From Dactylosporangium vinaceum (GTDB lineage Bacteria > Actinomycetota > Actinomycetes > Mycobacteriales > Micromonosporaceae), in contig NZ_CP061913.1 in NCBI RefSeq assembly GCF_019904175.1, forward strand, positions 7,564,001-7,628,000: a stretch of 64,000 nt of DNA. Direction: 5' to 3'. This document shows, piece after piece, positions 8,844 to 17,439 of this stretch (its first letter is position 1; each line of letters begins with the position of its first letter). The position numbers and the translations under genes were made by a program. The notes below the pieces were generated by a model. The model was not told the DNA's origin, ran no database searches, and worked only from the letters and a program-made list of their open reading frames with translations.

Positions 8844-10349
8844 CTATCGGACGCCGTTGAGAAACGCGCCGGCGAGGGGGTCGGTCACGTCACGGCCGGC
8901 GTCGGTGACGTAGACGCAGTAGGCGATGTCGCCCTGCACGCCGACGGTGAAGTTCGGCGGCGTGAACGTCCCCGACACCGCGGCACCGGGCGCCGGCTTC
9001 GCGCCGCGGAGCAGGACCGGCTCCTGCCACTTCCCGCGGGCCAGCGCCGCGGCCACCGCGGCGTACCCGAGCGGCGCGGCGGTGACACCCGGCTGGCCGG
9101 CGCGGCCGGTGAACGCCTCCGCGCCAAGGCTCCAGGTGCCGCCGACGCCGACCTTCGCCGGATCGGCTGGCAGCGCCGGGCCGGGGACCTCCCCCAGGAA
9201 CGCGAGGTTGTACCCGGCCGGGCCCGGACCGTTCGCGGCGGCGAGCACGGCACCGTCGCTGACCCGCACGGCGACGAGCGCCGAGGGCTTTGCGGTGGCG
9301 GCGACCGCGGCATCGGCCGCCTGCTGGATCTTCACGTCGATCGTCGTCGCGATCGTGGCCCCGTCCTCGGCGGGCAGGGTCAGCAGGGCCGGGCCGGCGT
9401 CGTCGCCCATCGGCACGATCGTGACGCCCGGCTTGCCGCGCAGCTGCGTGTCGTAGCGCCGCTGGAGCCCGGTGAGCCCGGCGACGTCCCCGACCTTCAG
9501 CGCACCCTGGCTGGCGTCGATGATCTCCTTCGTCGCCTCCCCGGACGTGCCGAGCAGGGCCCGGGCGAACGTGCGGGTCAGCGGCAGCGACAGGGTGCCG
9601 GTGCGGGTGCGCACCCCGGGCGTGCCGTCGAGGTCCTTGGCGATCTCGTCGAAGTCGGTGCGCCGCAGCGTCACCACGTCGACGAACGCGTCGGGCTTGG
9701 CCGCCTGCAGCTTCGCCGGCAGGTCCTGCAGGCCGACCTCGACCTGGACGGACTTGAAGACGAGGCCGAGGCGCTGGACGAGGGCGGCCACGTCGGGGAC
9801 GCGCTGCGGCTCCACGCCGACGTAGACGACAGGCGTGTCGCTCACGATCGGGGTGCCGTCGGCGGCGGTGACGGTGCCGCGCTTGGCCGGGGTCGCGCGC
9901 AGGGCCAGGTGCCGGCCGTCCTCCAGCTTCGGGTGGACAGTCGACGGGCCGAAGTACACCTGCCACTTCTGACCCAGCAGGCGCGCGTTGAGCGTCGTGT
10001 CGTAGGCCCACTTCCGCCCGTCCGGCAGCGTCCACTCGACGCCGACGGCGAGCGTGGCGTCGGCCGCCTGGATCTTCGCCTTGCCGTGCGGGGTCAGGGC
10101 GGGCCGGCGGGCCGACAGGTCGCCCTCGGTGCCCGCGAGCAGCTCCTTGGCCGCCGCGGCGTCGAGGGTGCGGCCCTGCGGGGTGAGCAGGTCGCCGAAC
10201 CCGGTGAAGTCGGCCTTGCGCCAGTCGGCCAGGAACGCGGTGAACCGGTCGTCGGCCGACGGCCGGTCGTCGCCGTCACAGCCGGCCGTCAGGGGCGCGA
10301 CAAGGGTCAGCGCGCCGAGCAGCAGCAGGATCCCCCGGAGCCTCGTCAC
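8844..10349 (-). CDS. Penicillin-binding-protein-like lipoprotein lacking transpeptidase active site
   Basis: This 501-residue protein begins with a lipoprotein signal (LTAGC, Cys24), followed by an NTF2-like MecA_N domain (about 30-145), a PBP dimerisation-like domain (about 150-330) and a shortened transpeptidase region. The fragment VAVRVSDGAVLAAANGPGPAGYN is the usual entry to the transpeptidase fold, but the SxxK serine motif, the SxN motif and the terminal KTG are all missing; the sequence jumps from YNLAFLGEVPG straight to a late segment (APLGYAAVAAALARG). It is thus probably catalytically dead, perhaps a scaffold or beta-lactam-blind decoy. The reading frame is undamaged across 1.5 kb, which argues for selection. 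The GTG start gives an ideal lipoprotein signal. Confidence 0.82.
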   Translation of the reverse strand: MTRLRGILLLLGALTLVAPLTAGCDGDDRPSADDRFTAFLADWRKADFTGFGDLLTPQGRTLDAAAAKELLAGTEGDLSARRPALTPHGKAKIQAADATLAVGVEWTLPDGRKWAYDTTLNARLLGQKWQVYFGPSTVHPKLEDGRHLALRATPAKRGTVTAADGTPIVSDTPVVYVGVEPQRVPDVAALVQRLGLVFKSVQVEVGLQDLPAKLQAAKPDAFVDVVTLRRTDFDEIAKDLDGTPGVRTRTGTLSLPLTRTFARALLGTSGEATKEIIDASQGALKVGDVAGLTGLQRRYDTQLRGKPGVTIVPMGDDAGPALLTLPAEDGATIATTIDVKIQQAADAAVAATAKPSALVAVRVSDGAVLAAANGPGPAGYNLAFLGEVPGPALPADPAKVGVGGTWSLGAEAFTGRAGQPGVTAAPLGYAAVAAALARGKWQEPVLLRGAKPAPGAAVSGTFTPPNFTVGVQGDIAYCVYVTDAGRDVTDPLAGAFLNGVR

Positions 10350-10425
10350 GCGCCGACCATAACGCAGTCGCCCACACCCTGCGCCCCCGGTGACCGGCGC
10401 CGCCGCGGGCGCCGGGCCGCGCACG

Positions 10426-11829
10426 TCAGATGGACAGGCGCGACACCGACCGCATCTTGTTCATCGCGTCAAGCGCGGCAACCTTGTAGGACTCCGCGAG
10501 CGTCGGGTAGTTGAAGACCGCGTCGACCAGGTAGTCCACCGTCCCGCCGCACCCCATCACCGTCTGTCCGATGTGGACGAGCTCGGTGGCGCCGGTGCCG
10601 AACACGTGCACACCCAGGATCCTGCGGTCCTCGGGCGACACGATGAGCTTCAGCATGCCGTAGGAGTCGCCGATGATCTGGCCGCGGGCCAGCTCGCGGT
10701 AGCGGGAGATGCCGACCTCGAACGGGATGCTCGCGTCGGTCAGGTCGTCCTCGGTGCGCCCCACGAAGCTGATCTCCGGGATGGTGTAGATCCCGATCGG
10801 CTGGACCTGGTCCATCCCCCGCACCGGCTCGTCGCAGGCGTGGTGGGCGGCGAGGCGCCCCTGCTCCATGGACGTCGAGGCCAGGGCCGGAAACCCGATG
10901 ATGTCGCCGACCGCGTAGATGTGCGGGACCTCGGTGCGGAACTGCTCGTCGACGGCGATGCGCCCCCGGTTGTCGTACGTGAGCCCGGCCTTGTCCAGCC
11001 CCAGCAGGTCCGCCGCACCCTGCCGGCCGGCCGAGTACATGACGGTGTCGGCCGCGATCCGCTTGCCGCTGGCCAGGACCGCGACCGCCGTGCGACCGTG
11101 GCGCTCGACGGCGGCGACGGTCTCGCGGAACCGGAAGGAGACCGAAAGATCCCGGAGGTGGTACTTCAACGCCTCGATGATCTCCAGATCGCAGAACTCG
11201 AGCATGCGGTCGCGCCGCTCCACGACCGTCACCTTGGTCCCCAGCGCCGCGAACATCGACGCGTACTCGATGCCGATGACGCCCGCCCCGACCACCACCA
11301 TCGACCCCGGCACCTTGTCGAGGTTCAGGATGCCGTCGGAGTCGATGATCGTGATGTCGTCGAAGTCCACGCTGTCGGGGCGGGCCGGACGGGTACCCGC
11401 CGCAATGATGATCTTCTCGGCCGTCGCCCGCGACTCGCGCCCCTGCTCGTCCTCGAGCACGACCGTGTGGGCGTCGGTGAAGCGCCCCGTCCCCTGCAGC
11501 AGCCGCACCCGGTTGCGGGCCAGCTGGCTGCGGATGACCTCGATCTCCCGCCCGATGACGTGCTGGGTGCGCGCCCCGAGGTCCCCGACCGTGATGTCCT
11601 CCTTGACCCGGTAGCTCTGCCCGTACATCTCGCGCTGGTTCAGGCCGGTCAGGTACAGGACCGCCTCGCGCAGCGTCTTGCTGGGAATGGTCCCGGTGTT
11701 GATGCAGACCCCGCCGATCATGTTCCGGCGTTCGACCACGGCAACCCGCCGATCGAGCTTGGCCGCCGCGATCGCAGCCTTCTGCCCACCCGGCCCGGAG
11801 CCGAGCACGAGGACATCGAAGTCGTACAT
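10426..11829 (-). CDS. sthA: Soluble pyridine nucleotide transhydrogenase
   Basis: The 467-residue flavoprotein matches SthA in length (E. coli SthA is 466). It has the FAD-binding [10 protein letters not shown] near the start, the characteristic [18 protein letters not shown] segment in which the second redox cysteine of the disulfide reductases is replaced by Thr, a central NAD(P)-binding [11 protein letters not shown], the [17 protein letters not shown] site and a C-terminal dimerisation domain. It transfers hydride between NADPH and NAD+ in the cytoplasm. The ATG at 11829 has GGGGAG nine bases upstream; a GTG six bases earlier is less well spaced. It diverges from the PemK-like gene across 48 bases. 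Confidence 0.95.
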   Translation of the reverse strand: MYDFDVLVLGSGPGGQKAAIAAAKLDRRVAVVERRNMIGGVCINTGTIPSKTLREAVLYLTGLNQREMYGQSYRVKEDITVGDLGARTQHVIGREIEVIRSQLARNRVRLLQGTGRFTDAHTVVLEDEQGRESRATAEKIIIAAGTRPARPDSVDFDDITIIDSDGILNLDKVPGSMVVVGAGVIGIEYASMFAALGTKVTVVERRDRMLEFCDLEIIEALKYHLRDLSVSFRFRETVAAVERHGRTAVAVLASGKRIAADTVMYSAGRQGAADLLGLDKAGLTYDNRGRIAVDEQFRTEVPHIYAVGDIIGFPALASTSMEQGRLAAHHACDEPVRGMDQVQPIGIYTIPEISFVGRTEDDLTDASIPFEVGISRYRELARGQIIGDSYGMLKLIVSPEDRRILGVHVFGTGATELVHIGQTVMGCGGTVDYLVDAVFNYPTLAESYKVAALDAMNKMRSVSRLSI

Positions 11830-11877
11830 GGCCACAGTCTCCCCGGCGCACCCGAGCCGGTAAAGACGCTGCCGGTT

Positions 11878-12432
11878 ATGGTCGTCCGCGTGAAACGACT
11901 TCTTCAAGCAGTGGCAACACGACTAGGCCTGCGCCCTTCCCGCTCGACCCTGACCCCCCGCGGCCCGGTCCCCACCGCACCCCCGCACAGCCCGGTCACG
12001 ACACCCCCACCCCCGCGGGGCGCCGCCCGTCACGTCCCCGGCCCGCCGCCGAGGCCCCACGAGACCGAGAAGCTCCTCGAGTACTCCCCCAACCTGGACG
12101 GCGACGCCGACCCGGGCGAGATCGTGTGGACCTGGGTCCCGTACGAGGAGGACGCCACCCAGGGCAAGGACCGCCCAGTCCTCATCATCGGCCGCAAGTC
12201 GGGCGACGCCCTGGGCCTGATGCTCTCCAGCCAGTCCGACCGCGACGGCCAGCGCAACTGGTTCGCCCTGGGCGAGGGCTCCTGGGACCGCGAGGGCCGC
12301 CCGAGCTGGGTCAGGCTGGACCGCGTCCTGCACATCAACGCCGAGGGCATCCGCCGGGAGGGCTCGATCCTCCCCCGCGACCGCTTCGACACCGTCGCGA
12401 AGGAGCTGCGCGCCAACTACGGCTGGAGCTGA
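11878..12432 (+). CDS. PemK/MazF-like protein with proline-rich N-terminus
   Basis: The C-terminal 110 residues ([27 protein letters not shown] onward) have the SH3-like barrel pattern of the PemK/MazF toxin family: strand VWTWVPYEE, then [10 protein letters not shown], then a [10 protein letters not shown] strand. MazF-type toxins cut RNA. Before it lies a basic, proline-rich 60-residue segment that is unusual for a toxin. No antitoxin gene is adjacent on either side, so this is an orphan; many actinobacteria carry such solitary homologues whose activity is unknown. Start at ATG 11878 or GTG 11890; neither has a strong ribosome binding site. Confidence 0.75.
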   Translation: MVVRVKRLLQAVATRLGLRPSRSTLTPRGPVPTAPPHSPVTTPPPPRGAARHVPGPPPRPHETEKLLEYSPNLDGDADPGEIVWTWVPYEEDATQGKDRPVLIIGRKSGDALGLMLSSQSDRDGQRNWFALGEGSWDREGRPSWVRLDRVLHINAEGIRREGSILPRDRFDTVAKELRANYGWS

Positions 12433-12646
12433 GAGTGCGTATGGGCGGGGCAGATGCTGTCCCCGCCCAAACCGGTACAGGTGGGTACCTTCCGCCACGA
12501 ATTGCCGTGGAACCAGACTTCGGGATCGCGCTCGCTCATCGCTTGGCGGACTGCGCCACCTCAACAGCCGACCCCGTCCGACGGGTTTCGGCCGTGAACG
12601 GAGAACCGCGCTCCCATCACCGTCGCCTCAAGGCCATGCTGCCTGG

Positions 12647-14044
12647 ATGAAGCGGATCCTCATCGCGCTCGCCATAGTCGCCGCCAGTGCCGCCGCGCTT
12701 TCGACGCCGGCCCGCGCCGCCGGCCCGGCGCAGTGCGGCGATGTGCTGTTCGTGGGCGCCGCGGGGTCGGGCGAATCGGGCATGGGAGCTGAGGTCACCG
12801 CCGTCTACAGTGCACTCAAGGCGAACGCGAAGGGCCGGACCGTCACGGCCTACGCACTGCCTTACCGAGCCGCGCCCGTGCTTCCGACGATGATCTATCC
12901 CGGCGTCGGGGCATTCATGGAGAGCCTCATCGGCGGCGAGGGCACGCTGAACACGTTCCTGTTCGACCGGGCCCGGCAATGCCCCGGCGAGCGTCTGGTC
13001 CTGGCCGGCTTCTCGCAGGGCGCGATGGTGATCCACCGCAGTATGCAGATCCTCGGCAGCCTGGTCACCGATCGGATCGACGGGATCGTGCTGATCGGTG
13101 ACGGCGACCGGCTTCCCGGCGACGACGGGCAGATGCTGGGCAGCGCGGGCTCCAGGGCCAAGGGCGTCGGTCAGTGGTACCCGCAGTTCTCGCTCGCGAA
13201 CGGCCAGAAGCTCGGTGCGATCGGCGGCCGGGTATTCAGCCTGTGCAACGCTCTGGACATCGTGTGCGACCACCAGCCGGCCTTGTACAACCCCGCCAGC
13301 ACGCTCGGCCGCGTCATGATCGGTATCGGGACCGCCGTTCACCTGAGCTACCGGCTCGGGCCGCAGCTCGCCGATCTCGGCGCGAAGGCGGCGGCCAAGT
13401 TGCGTAAAGACGCCCTGGTCGCGTACCGGCCGAGCGGCCGGGCCGGATTCGTCTCATACGTCACCGGCTTCACCTGCCCGGTGGTGAGCAGCGGTTATGT
13501 GCTCGTCGTGACGCGCGGCGCCGGTCAGGGGCCGTCCGAAGGCTTCACCGACCCGTACAACGGACTATTCAGCAACGGCGCCCGGGTCGCCAGTGCCGAA
13601 AACGTCGCACCGGGCACCTATCCCGCCACCGTCAGCTGCGAAGCCTCCACCGATCCGAACGTCCGGACCGGCGGCCGAAGCCTGGCCACATACACCTTCA
13701 CCCAGACCGTCACCACCACCAAACCACTCCTCGGCGTGAACCCGGCCGCGGCGCGGCCCGGCCAGACGCTGACCGTGACCGACGGCGGAGGCTGCGGCGC
13801 CTACCCGACGCCCGCGCAGAGCGTCAGCGTAGCCGTACACGACGCGATCCGCGGCGGCAAGCCCATCGTCGAGGTCAACGCCCCGGTGAACCCGGCCGGG
13901 CGCTGGGACGCGGTGCGGCTGACGCTGCCGGCCGAATACGGAGTGGGTGGCTGGCACGTGAGTGCAAGCTGCGGTGCGGCGAGCGGCGACGGCCCCGACC
14001 AGTCATATCAGCCTTACCCGAGCGTGACCGTCGCGGCCGGCTGA
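12647..14044 (+). CDS. Secreted cutinase-family serine esterase with C-terminal Ig-like region
   Basis: The 465-residue protein has a Sec signal peptide (residues 1-24, ending ARAA), then a cutinase-type alpha/beta hydrolase. The nucleophile is S123 in GFSQG; D204 between the paired cysteines C200 and C207, and H232, fit the Asp and His positions of cutinases. The remaining 200 residues look like two beta-sandwich repeats (TGFTCPVVSSGYVLVVT and LLGVNPAAARPGQTLTVT) likely to act as adhesion or binding modules. Cutinases cleave ester bonds in plant polyester or lipids. The gene stands alone, convergent with 14049. The 214 bases before it, back to 12433, hold only its presumed promoter. Confidence 0.85.
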   Translation: MKRILIALAIVAASAAALSTPARAAGPAQCGDVLFVGAAGSGESGMGAEVTAVYSALKANAKGRTVTAYALPYRAAPVLPTMIYPGVGAFMESLIGGEGTLNTFLFDRARQCPGERLVLAGFSQGAMVIHRSMQILGSLVTDRIDGIVLIGDGDRLPGDDGQMLGSAGSRAKGVGQWYPQFSLANGQKLGAIGGRVFSLCNALDIVCDHQPALYNPASTLGRVMIGIGTAVHLSYRLGPQLADLGAKAAAKLRKDALVAYRPSGRAGFVSYVTGFTCPVVSSGYVLVVTRGAGQGPSEGFTDPYNGLFSNGARVASAENVAPGTYPATVSCEASTDPNVRTGGRSLATYTFTQTVTTTKPLLGVNPAAARPGQTLTVTDGGGCGAYPTPAQSVSVAVHDAIRGGKPIVEVNAPVNPAGRWDAVRLTLPAEYGVGGWHVSASCGAASGDGPDQSYQPYPSVTVAAG

Positions 14045-14048
14045 CGGA

Positions 14049-14705
14049 TCAGGAGCTCGGCACCTCGACCGGGATCATCTTCGCGAGCTCGTCGCGCAGG
14101 ACGGCGGCGGCGGCGTCGAAGTCGTCGGCCTTGGTCTGCGTGCCGTCGCCGGTCACGACGAGCCACTTGCCGTCCGCCGAGGACGAGAGGGTGGCGCGCG
14201 GGGGCTGGACGCCGCGCTCGAAGTCGGCGGCCGAGGAGGCGGCGAAGGTGGCGACCGCGGGGCGGTGGCGGTGCAGGAACTTGTCGGCCACGGCCAGGAG
14301 GGCGTCGCGGACGTCGGCGCCCTGGGGCAGCGGGGTGATGTCGTAGCAGCGGTACGCCCGCGCCGCCACCAGCATCCGGATGCGCTCGGCGTCCAGGAGG
14401 AGGGCACCGTCGGCGTGGTCCTCCGCGGTCAGGCCCAGCTGGACGAAGCCGCGCGGGCGGTGCAGGCCCTGGGCCACCGCGGCCACGGCCGGGGACAGGT
14501 CCAGGCGGCTCGTGGCGCCGTCCACGGGGGCGGCCAGGTGGCGCAGCAGGAGGGAGCCCACGCCGGCGCTGAGGACGGCGTCGGTCCGGTCGGCGTCGGT
14601 CAGGCCCAGCAGGCGGGGGACCTGGCCCGGGCGGTCGCCACTGGCCAGCAGGAACGACAGTTCGGCGGCGGTCATGCTGAGCTGTTCCGTGGCGGTCCCG
14701 TCCAT
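14049..14705 (-). CDS. Hypothetical cytoplasmic protein
   Basis: A 218-residue protein without signal peptide or membrane segment. It begins with MTAAELSFLLASGDRPGQVPRLLGL and is rich in Ala, Leu and charged residues. I recognise no domain. Codon use is normal for the window and the ATG at 14705 has AGGAC just upstream, so it is likely a real gene. It ends four bases from the convergent cutinase gene. The 289 bases between its start and the STAS gene at 14995 hold no other gene; they contain the two divergent promoters and a G-rich run near 14900-14925. Confidence 0.6.
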   Translation of the reverse strand: MDGTATEQLSMTAAELSFLLASGDRPGQVPRLLGLTDADRTDAVLSAGVGSLLLRHLAAPVDGATSRLDLSPAVAAVAQGLHRPRGFVQLGLTAEDHADGALLLDAERIRMLVAARAYRCYDITPLPQGADVRDALLAVADKFLHRHRPAVATFAASSAADFERGVQPPRATLSSSADGKWLVVTGDGTQTKADDFDAAAAVLRDELAKMIPVEVPSS

Positions 14706-14994
14706 GGTGTCCTATCCCGTCGAGGCAAAGCCGGAGCAAAGGGGTCAGGAAGCTCAACGGTGACGGCGCCAGGGGGTCACGCAAGCAATCGTCCCCAATT
14801 CACTCATGGTCAGGGCGGGGTCGACGATCACAGAGAGCGACCACAATGGAGCCGGGTGCAGCAAACGGACACGCGCTGGTTTCAAACGGGCGTGGATGCG
14901 TTGGCGGGGGCGGCGGGGGCGGTAGCATGCCGCGAAGCTTGACGGGAGAGGGACCTCGAGTGACGCAGAGCAGCAGGCGGCCGTGGGAGCAGAG

Positions 14995-15345
14995 ATGACC
15001 GACGGCATCGCGACCGGAACCGTCGGTGGATGCGTGGTGGTCACGCCCACCGGCGCGCTCGACGTCGCCACCTCACCGGAACTGCACTCGCTGCTCCACC
15101 AGACGCTCGACGACGGTGAGACGCGGCTCGTGCTCGACCTGTCACAGGTCGACTTCATCGACTCGACGGCGCTGCGGGTGCTGGTGTCGATCCACAAGCG
15201 GCTGCGCGAGGGCGGCGGCTTCGCCGTGGTGTGCCCGCACGCCCGGATCCGGCGGATCTTCGACCTGACCGCCCTGGATCGGGTCCTGACCCTCACCGAC
15301 ACCGTCGACGAGGCGCTGGAGGCTCTGAGCCGGCCCCAGCCCTGA
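14995..15345 (+). CDS. STAS-domain anti-sigma factor antagonist
   Basis: A 116-residue single STAS domain. The loop DFIDSTALRVL carries the conserved serine that an anti-sigma kinase phosphorylates in SpoIIAA/RsbV proteins; unphosphorylated protein binds the anti-sigma factor and frees a sigma factor. The ATG at 14995 is preceded by GGGAGCAGAG, a good ribosome binding site, so it is preferred over the GTG at 14983. No anti-sigma kinase or sigma gene is nearby, so its partner is elsewhere in the genome. It is convergent with the DUF3159 gene. Confidence 0.9.
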   Translation: MTDGIATGTVGGCVVVTPTGALDVATSPELHSLLHQTLDDGETRLVLDLSQVDFIDSTALRVLVSIHKRLREGGGFAVVCPHARIRRIFDLTALDRVLTLTDTVDEALEALSRPQP

Positions 15346-15412
15346 GCGGGCGACCCCCACCCGGACCGGGACGGCCGGCCGTTGAGCACCTGCAGTGCGG
15401 CCGGGTGCGGCC

Positions 15413-16093
15413 TCAGCCGGCCGGTCGGCGCCGCGGATCCGCGGGGCTGTCGGACTGCGGGTGGCGGATGCCCGGGTGGCCGGGCGGCAGCGCCCGGCGC
15501 AGCACCCACCAGCTCACCGCCAGGCACGCGGCCACCAGCGGCCACGTCAGCACCGTCTGCGCGGCCGTGAGCCACAGGACCGACCCGGCCCACCAGAGCG
15601 GGATGAACACGGCCAGGCGGATGCAGTACTGCCCCACCCACACCCAGCTCGCCCGCTGATAGGCGCGCAGCAGGCCCGGGTCGCGCCGCCAGCGGGTCCG
15701 CTGGCCCAGCACCGTGCCCACGATCAGGCCCAGGAACGGCCGGCGGACCAGGATGCTCGCGGCCCAGGCCAGGACGCTCACCGCGTTGGTGAACACGCGG
15801 ACGCCGAAGAAGTCCGCGGCCCGGCCGGTGCGCAGCGCGACGAGGGCTCCGGCGCAGACCAGCAGCAGGCTGAACACGGTGCCGAGGGGGCGCCGGCCGG
15901 CGGTGATCCGCCACGCGGCGACCGCGGCCCCCGCCAGGACCGCGACGCCGGCGCCGAGCGGTATCGAGTGCCCGCCGGCCAGCCAGCCGGCCGCGAACCC
16001 GACGAGCGGCACGGCGGTCTCGACGGCCGACCGCCAGCCTCCGAGCAGGTCGGCCAGCGACTCCGGAGCCGGAGCCTCGCGCTCGCTCGCCAA
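15413..16093 (-). CDS. DUF3159-family integral membrane protein
   Basis: The 226-residue protein has about six transmembrane helices arranged in closely spaced pairs and contains the segment RRPFLGLIVGTVLGQRTRWRRDP, typical of the actinobacterial DUF3159 family, whose function is unknown. It starts at a TTG (16093) with GGGGG five bases upstream; no ATG or GTG fits as well. A 19-bp element closely matching the DtxR/IdeR iron box lies 35-53 bases upstream (16128-16146), so the gene may be repressed when iron is plentiful. It follows the alginate lyase gene on the same strand with a 62-base gap. Confidence 0.82.
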   Translation of the reverse strand: MASEREAPAPESLADLLGGWRSAVETAVPLVGFAAGWLAGGHSIPLGAGVAVLAGAAVAAWRITAGRRPLGTVFSLLLVCAGALVALRTGRAADFFGVRVFTNAVSVLAWAASILVRRPFLGLIVGTVLGQRTRWRRDPGLLRAYQRASWVWVGQYCIRLAVFIPLWWAGSVLWLTAAQTVLTWPLVAACLAVSWWVLRRALPPGHPGIRHPQSDSPADPRRRPAG

Positions 16094-16127
16094 TCGAACC
16101 CCCGCCTGCCGCCACCGCGCCCGGGAC

Positions 16128-16146
16128 GAAGGTTAGCCTGCCCTAA
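16128..16146. promoter_or_regulatory. Candidate iron box (DtxR/IdeR operator)
   Basis: The sequence GAAGGTTAGCCTGCCCTAA matches the consensus TTAGGTTAGCCTAACCTAA at 15 of 19 positions, with the core AGGTTAGCCT intact. It sits just upstream of the DUF3159 gene and 9 bases or more from the end of the alginate lyase gene. DtxR/IdeR-type regulators bind this palindrome with Fe2+ in actinobacteria. This is a sequence match only. Confidence 0.55.
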
Positions 16147-16155
16147 AGCAAACCT

Positions 16156-17358
16156 CTACCCGTGACTCACCACCAGCGAATAGAACTTGACCTTCGCGCC
16201 GTTCGTCGTGCTCTCCGAGGAGGACTGGTTGTAGGAGCCGGCCTTGAAGTACATGCCGTACTGGTTGAACGACGACGGGATCGCGTAGCTCGTGGTACTC
16301 CCGTTGACCGTCAGCTTGATGGTGTTGCCGCCGGTCACCGCGATCACGTAGCTCCACTTGACCCCGAGCGGCACGTTACCGACCGTGTGCAGCGTCTGGC
16401 CGCCGTCCGGCGAATTCTCGGTGCCGAGGATGATGTCGCCGTTGGGCCGGTAGTACAGCTCCAGCAGCGGCTTCGTCGACGGGCCGCCGGTGCCGAGGTG
16501 GATCTGCCCGACGCACACGTTCTTCGTCACCGACGCGATGCGCAGGGTGGCCGAGAGCTTGTGCGAGCCGGCCAGCCTCCAGTCGGCCGCGGAGCCGTTC
16601 GCGTTCATCTCCCGCAGTTCCGAGCGCGCATAGTTGGAGTTCGGCGTGGTCACGCCCTTCTCCGGCGCCCAGAACGTCATCGAGCCGTCCGTCTTGTCGG
16701 TGAAGAAATAGGCCGGATTCGTGTACCCGCCCGCGCCCCGCAACTGCGCGGGCGCAATCGTCGTCGGCGACCCGGGGCTGCCGGTCGGGAGCTGCAGCTG
16801 CCAGATCGACAGGTCGAAGTTGCCGCCCGGCGCGACGGTGGGGTCGAGGCCGGACGCGGGCGGCGTGGTGGGCGCCGACGGGCCGCCGGGCAGCGTCCAC
16901 TGCTGGTTCGCGGTGCCCGTGCACGACCAGATCTGCAGCCGTGTCCCGTTCGCCGAGCTCTGCCCGGTCGCGTCCAGACACTTGCCCGAACCCGCGTTGA
17001 CGAGCGCGGACCCGTCCGCCGTCCACTGCTGCGCGGCGGTGCCGTTGCAGTCGTAGAGCTGGATCTGGGCCCCGTTCGCGGTCCCGGCGGCGCTCACGTC
17101 CAGGCACCGGCCGGAGCCGGCGTTGACCAGGGCCGAGCCGCTGAGCGTCCACTGCTGCACCGCGGTGCCGTTGCAGTCGTACAGCTGGATCGCGGTCCCG
17201 TTCGCGGTGCCCGCGGCGGCCGCGTCGACGCACTTGCCGCCGATGCCGGTGATGGGCCCGGCGGTTGCCGCGGTGGCCGCGGTGACCCCGAGCACGGTGA
17301 AGGTGCCGCCGACCGCGGCGACGGTGAACCCGATGAGGATCTTGGAACGGCGTTCCAT
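16156..17358 (-). CDS. Secreted PL7 alginate lyase with ricin-type (CBM13) lectin domain
   Basis: The 400-residue protein has a signal peptide or N-terminal anchor (residues 1-33), a CBM13 beta-trefoil of three repeats (about 34-158, each ending QQW), a Pro/Thr linker, then a family 7 polysaccharide lyase (about 178-400). All three PL7 signature blocks are visible: RSELRE at 245-250, QIH at 285-287 and YFKAGSYNQ at 370-378, which supply the Arg, Gln, His and Tyr of the active site. PL7 enzymes cut alginate by beta-elimination; the QIH form is usually linked with preference for guluronate-containing chains. A GGGAG ribosome binding site precedes the ATG at 17358. An inverted repeat lies directly upstream. 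Confidence 0.93.
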   Translation of the reverse strand: MERRSKILIGFTVAAVGGTFTVLGVTAATAATAGPITGIGGKCVDAAAAGTANGTAIQLYDCNGTAVQQWTLSGSALVNAGSGRCLDVSAAGTANGAQIQLYDCNGTAAQQWTADGSALVNAGSGKCLDATGQSSANGTRLQIWSCTGTANQQWTLPGGPSAPTTPPASGLDPTVAPGGNFDLSIWQLQLPTGSPGSPTTIAPAQLRGAGGYTNPAYFFTDKTDGSMTFWAPEKGVTTPNSNYARSELREMNANGSAADWRLAGSHKLSATLRIASVTKNVCVGQIHLGTGGPSTKPLLELYYRPNGDIILGTENSPDGGQTLHTVGNVPLGVKWSYVIAVTGGNTIKLTVNGSTTSYAIPSSFNQYGMYFKAGSYNQSSSESTTNGAKVKFYSLVVSHG

Positions 17359-17379
17359 GGCACTCCCTGACGGAGGACA

Positions 17380-17418
17380 AATTGGCAGGATGCCTAACTG
17401 ATAAAGTGCCTGCCAATT
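17380..17418. promoter_or_regulatory. Inverted repeat upstream of alginate lyase gene, candidate operator
   Basis: Perfect 10-bp arms, AATTGGCAGG (17380-17389) and CCTGCCAATT (17409-17418), are separated by 19 bases. Each arm is embedded in further symmetry; for example GGCAGGATGCC (17384-17394) is itself an interrupted palindrome. The site lies 22-60 bases before the start codon and is AT-richer than its surroundings, as expected of an operator overlapping a promoter. The regulator is not known; no regulator gene is adjacent. Confidence 0.5.
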
Positions 17419-17439
17419 AACACCGTCATCGATGGGTTG

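Noticed and set aside
10390-11877. Upstream extension of the PemK-like reading frame
   Set aside because: The first two-thirds of the open frame is antisense to sthA; only the last 184 codons carry a recognisable domain.
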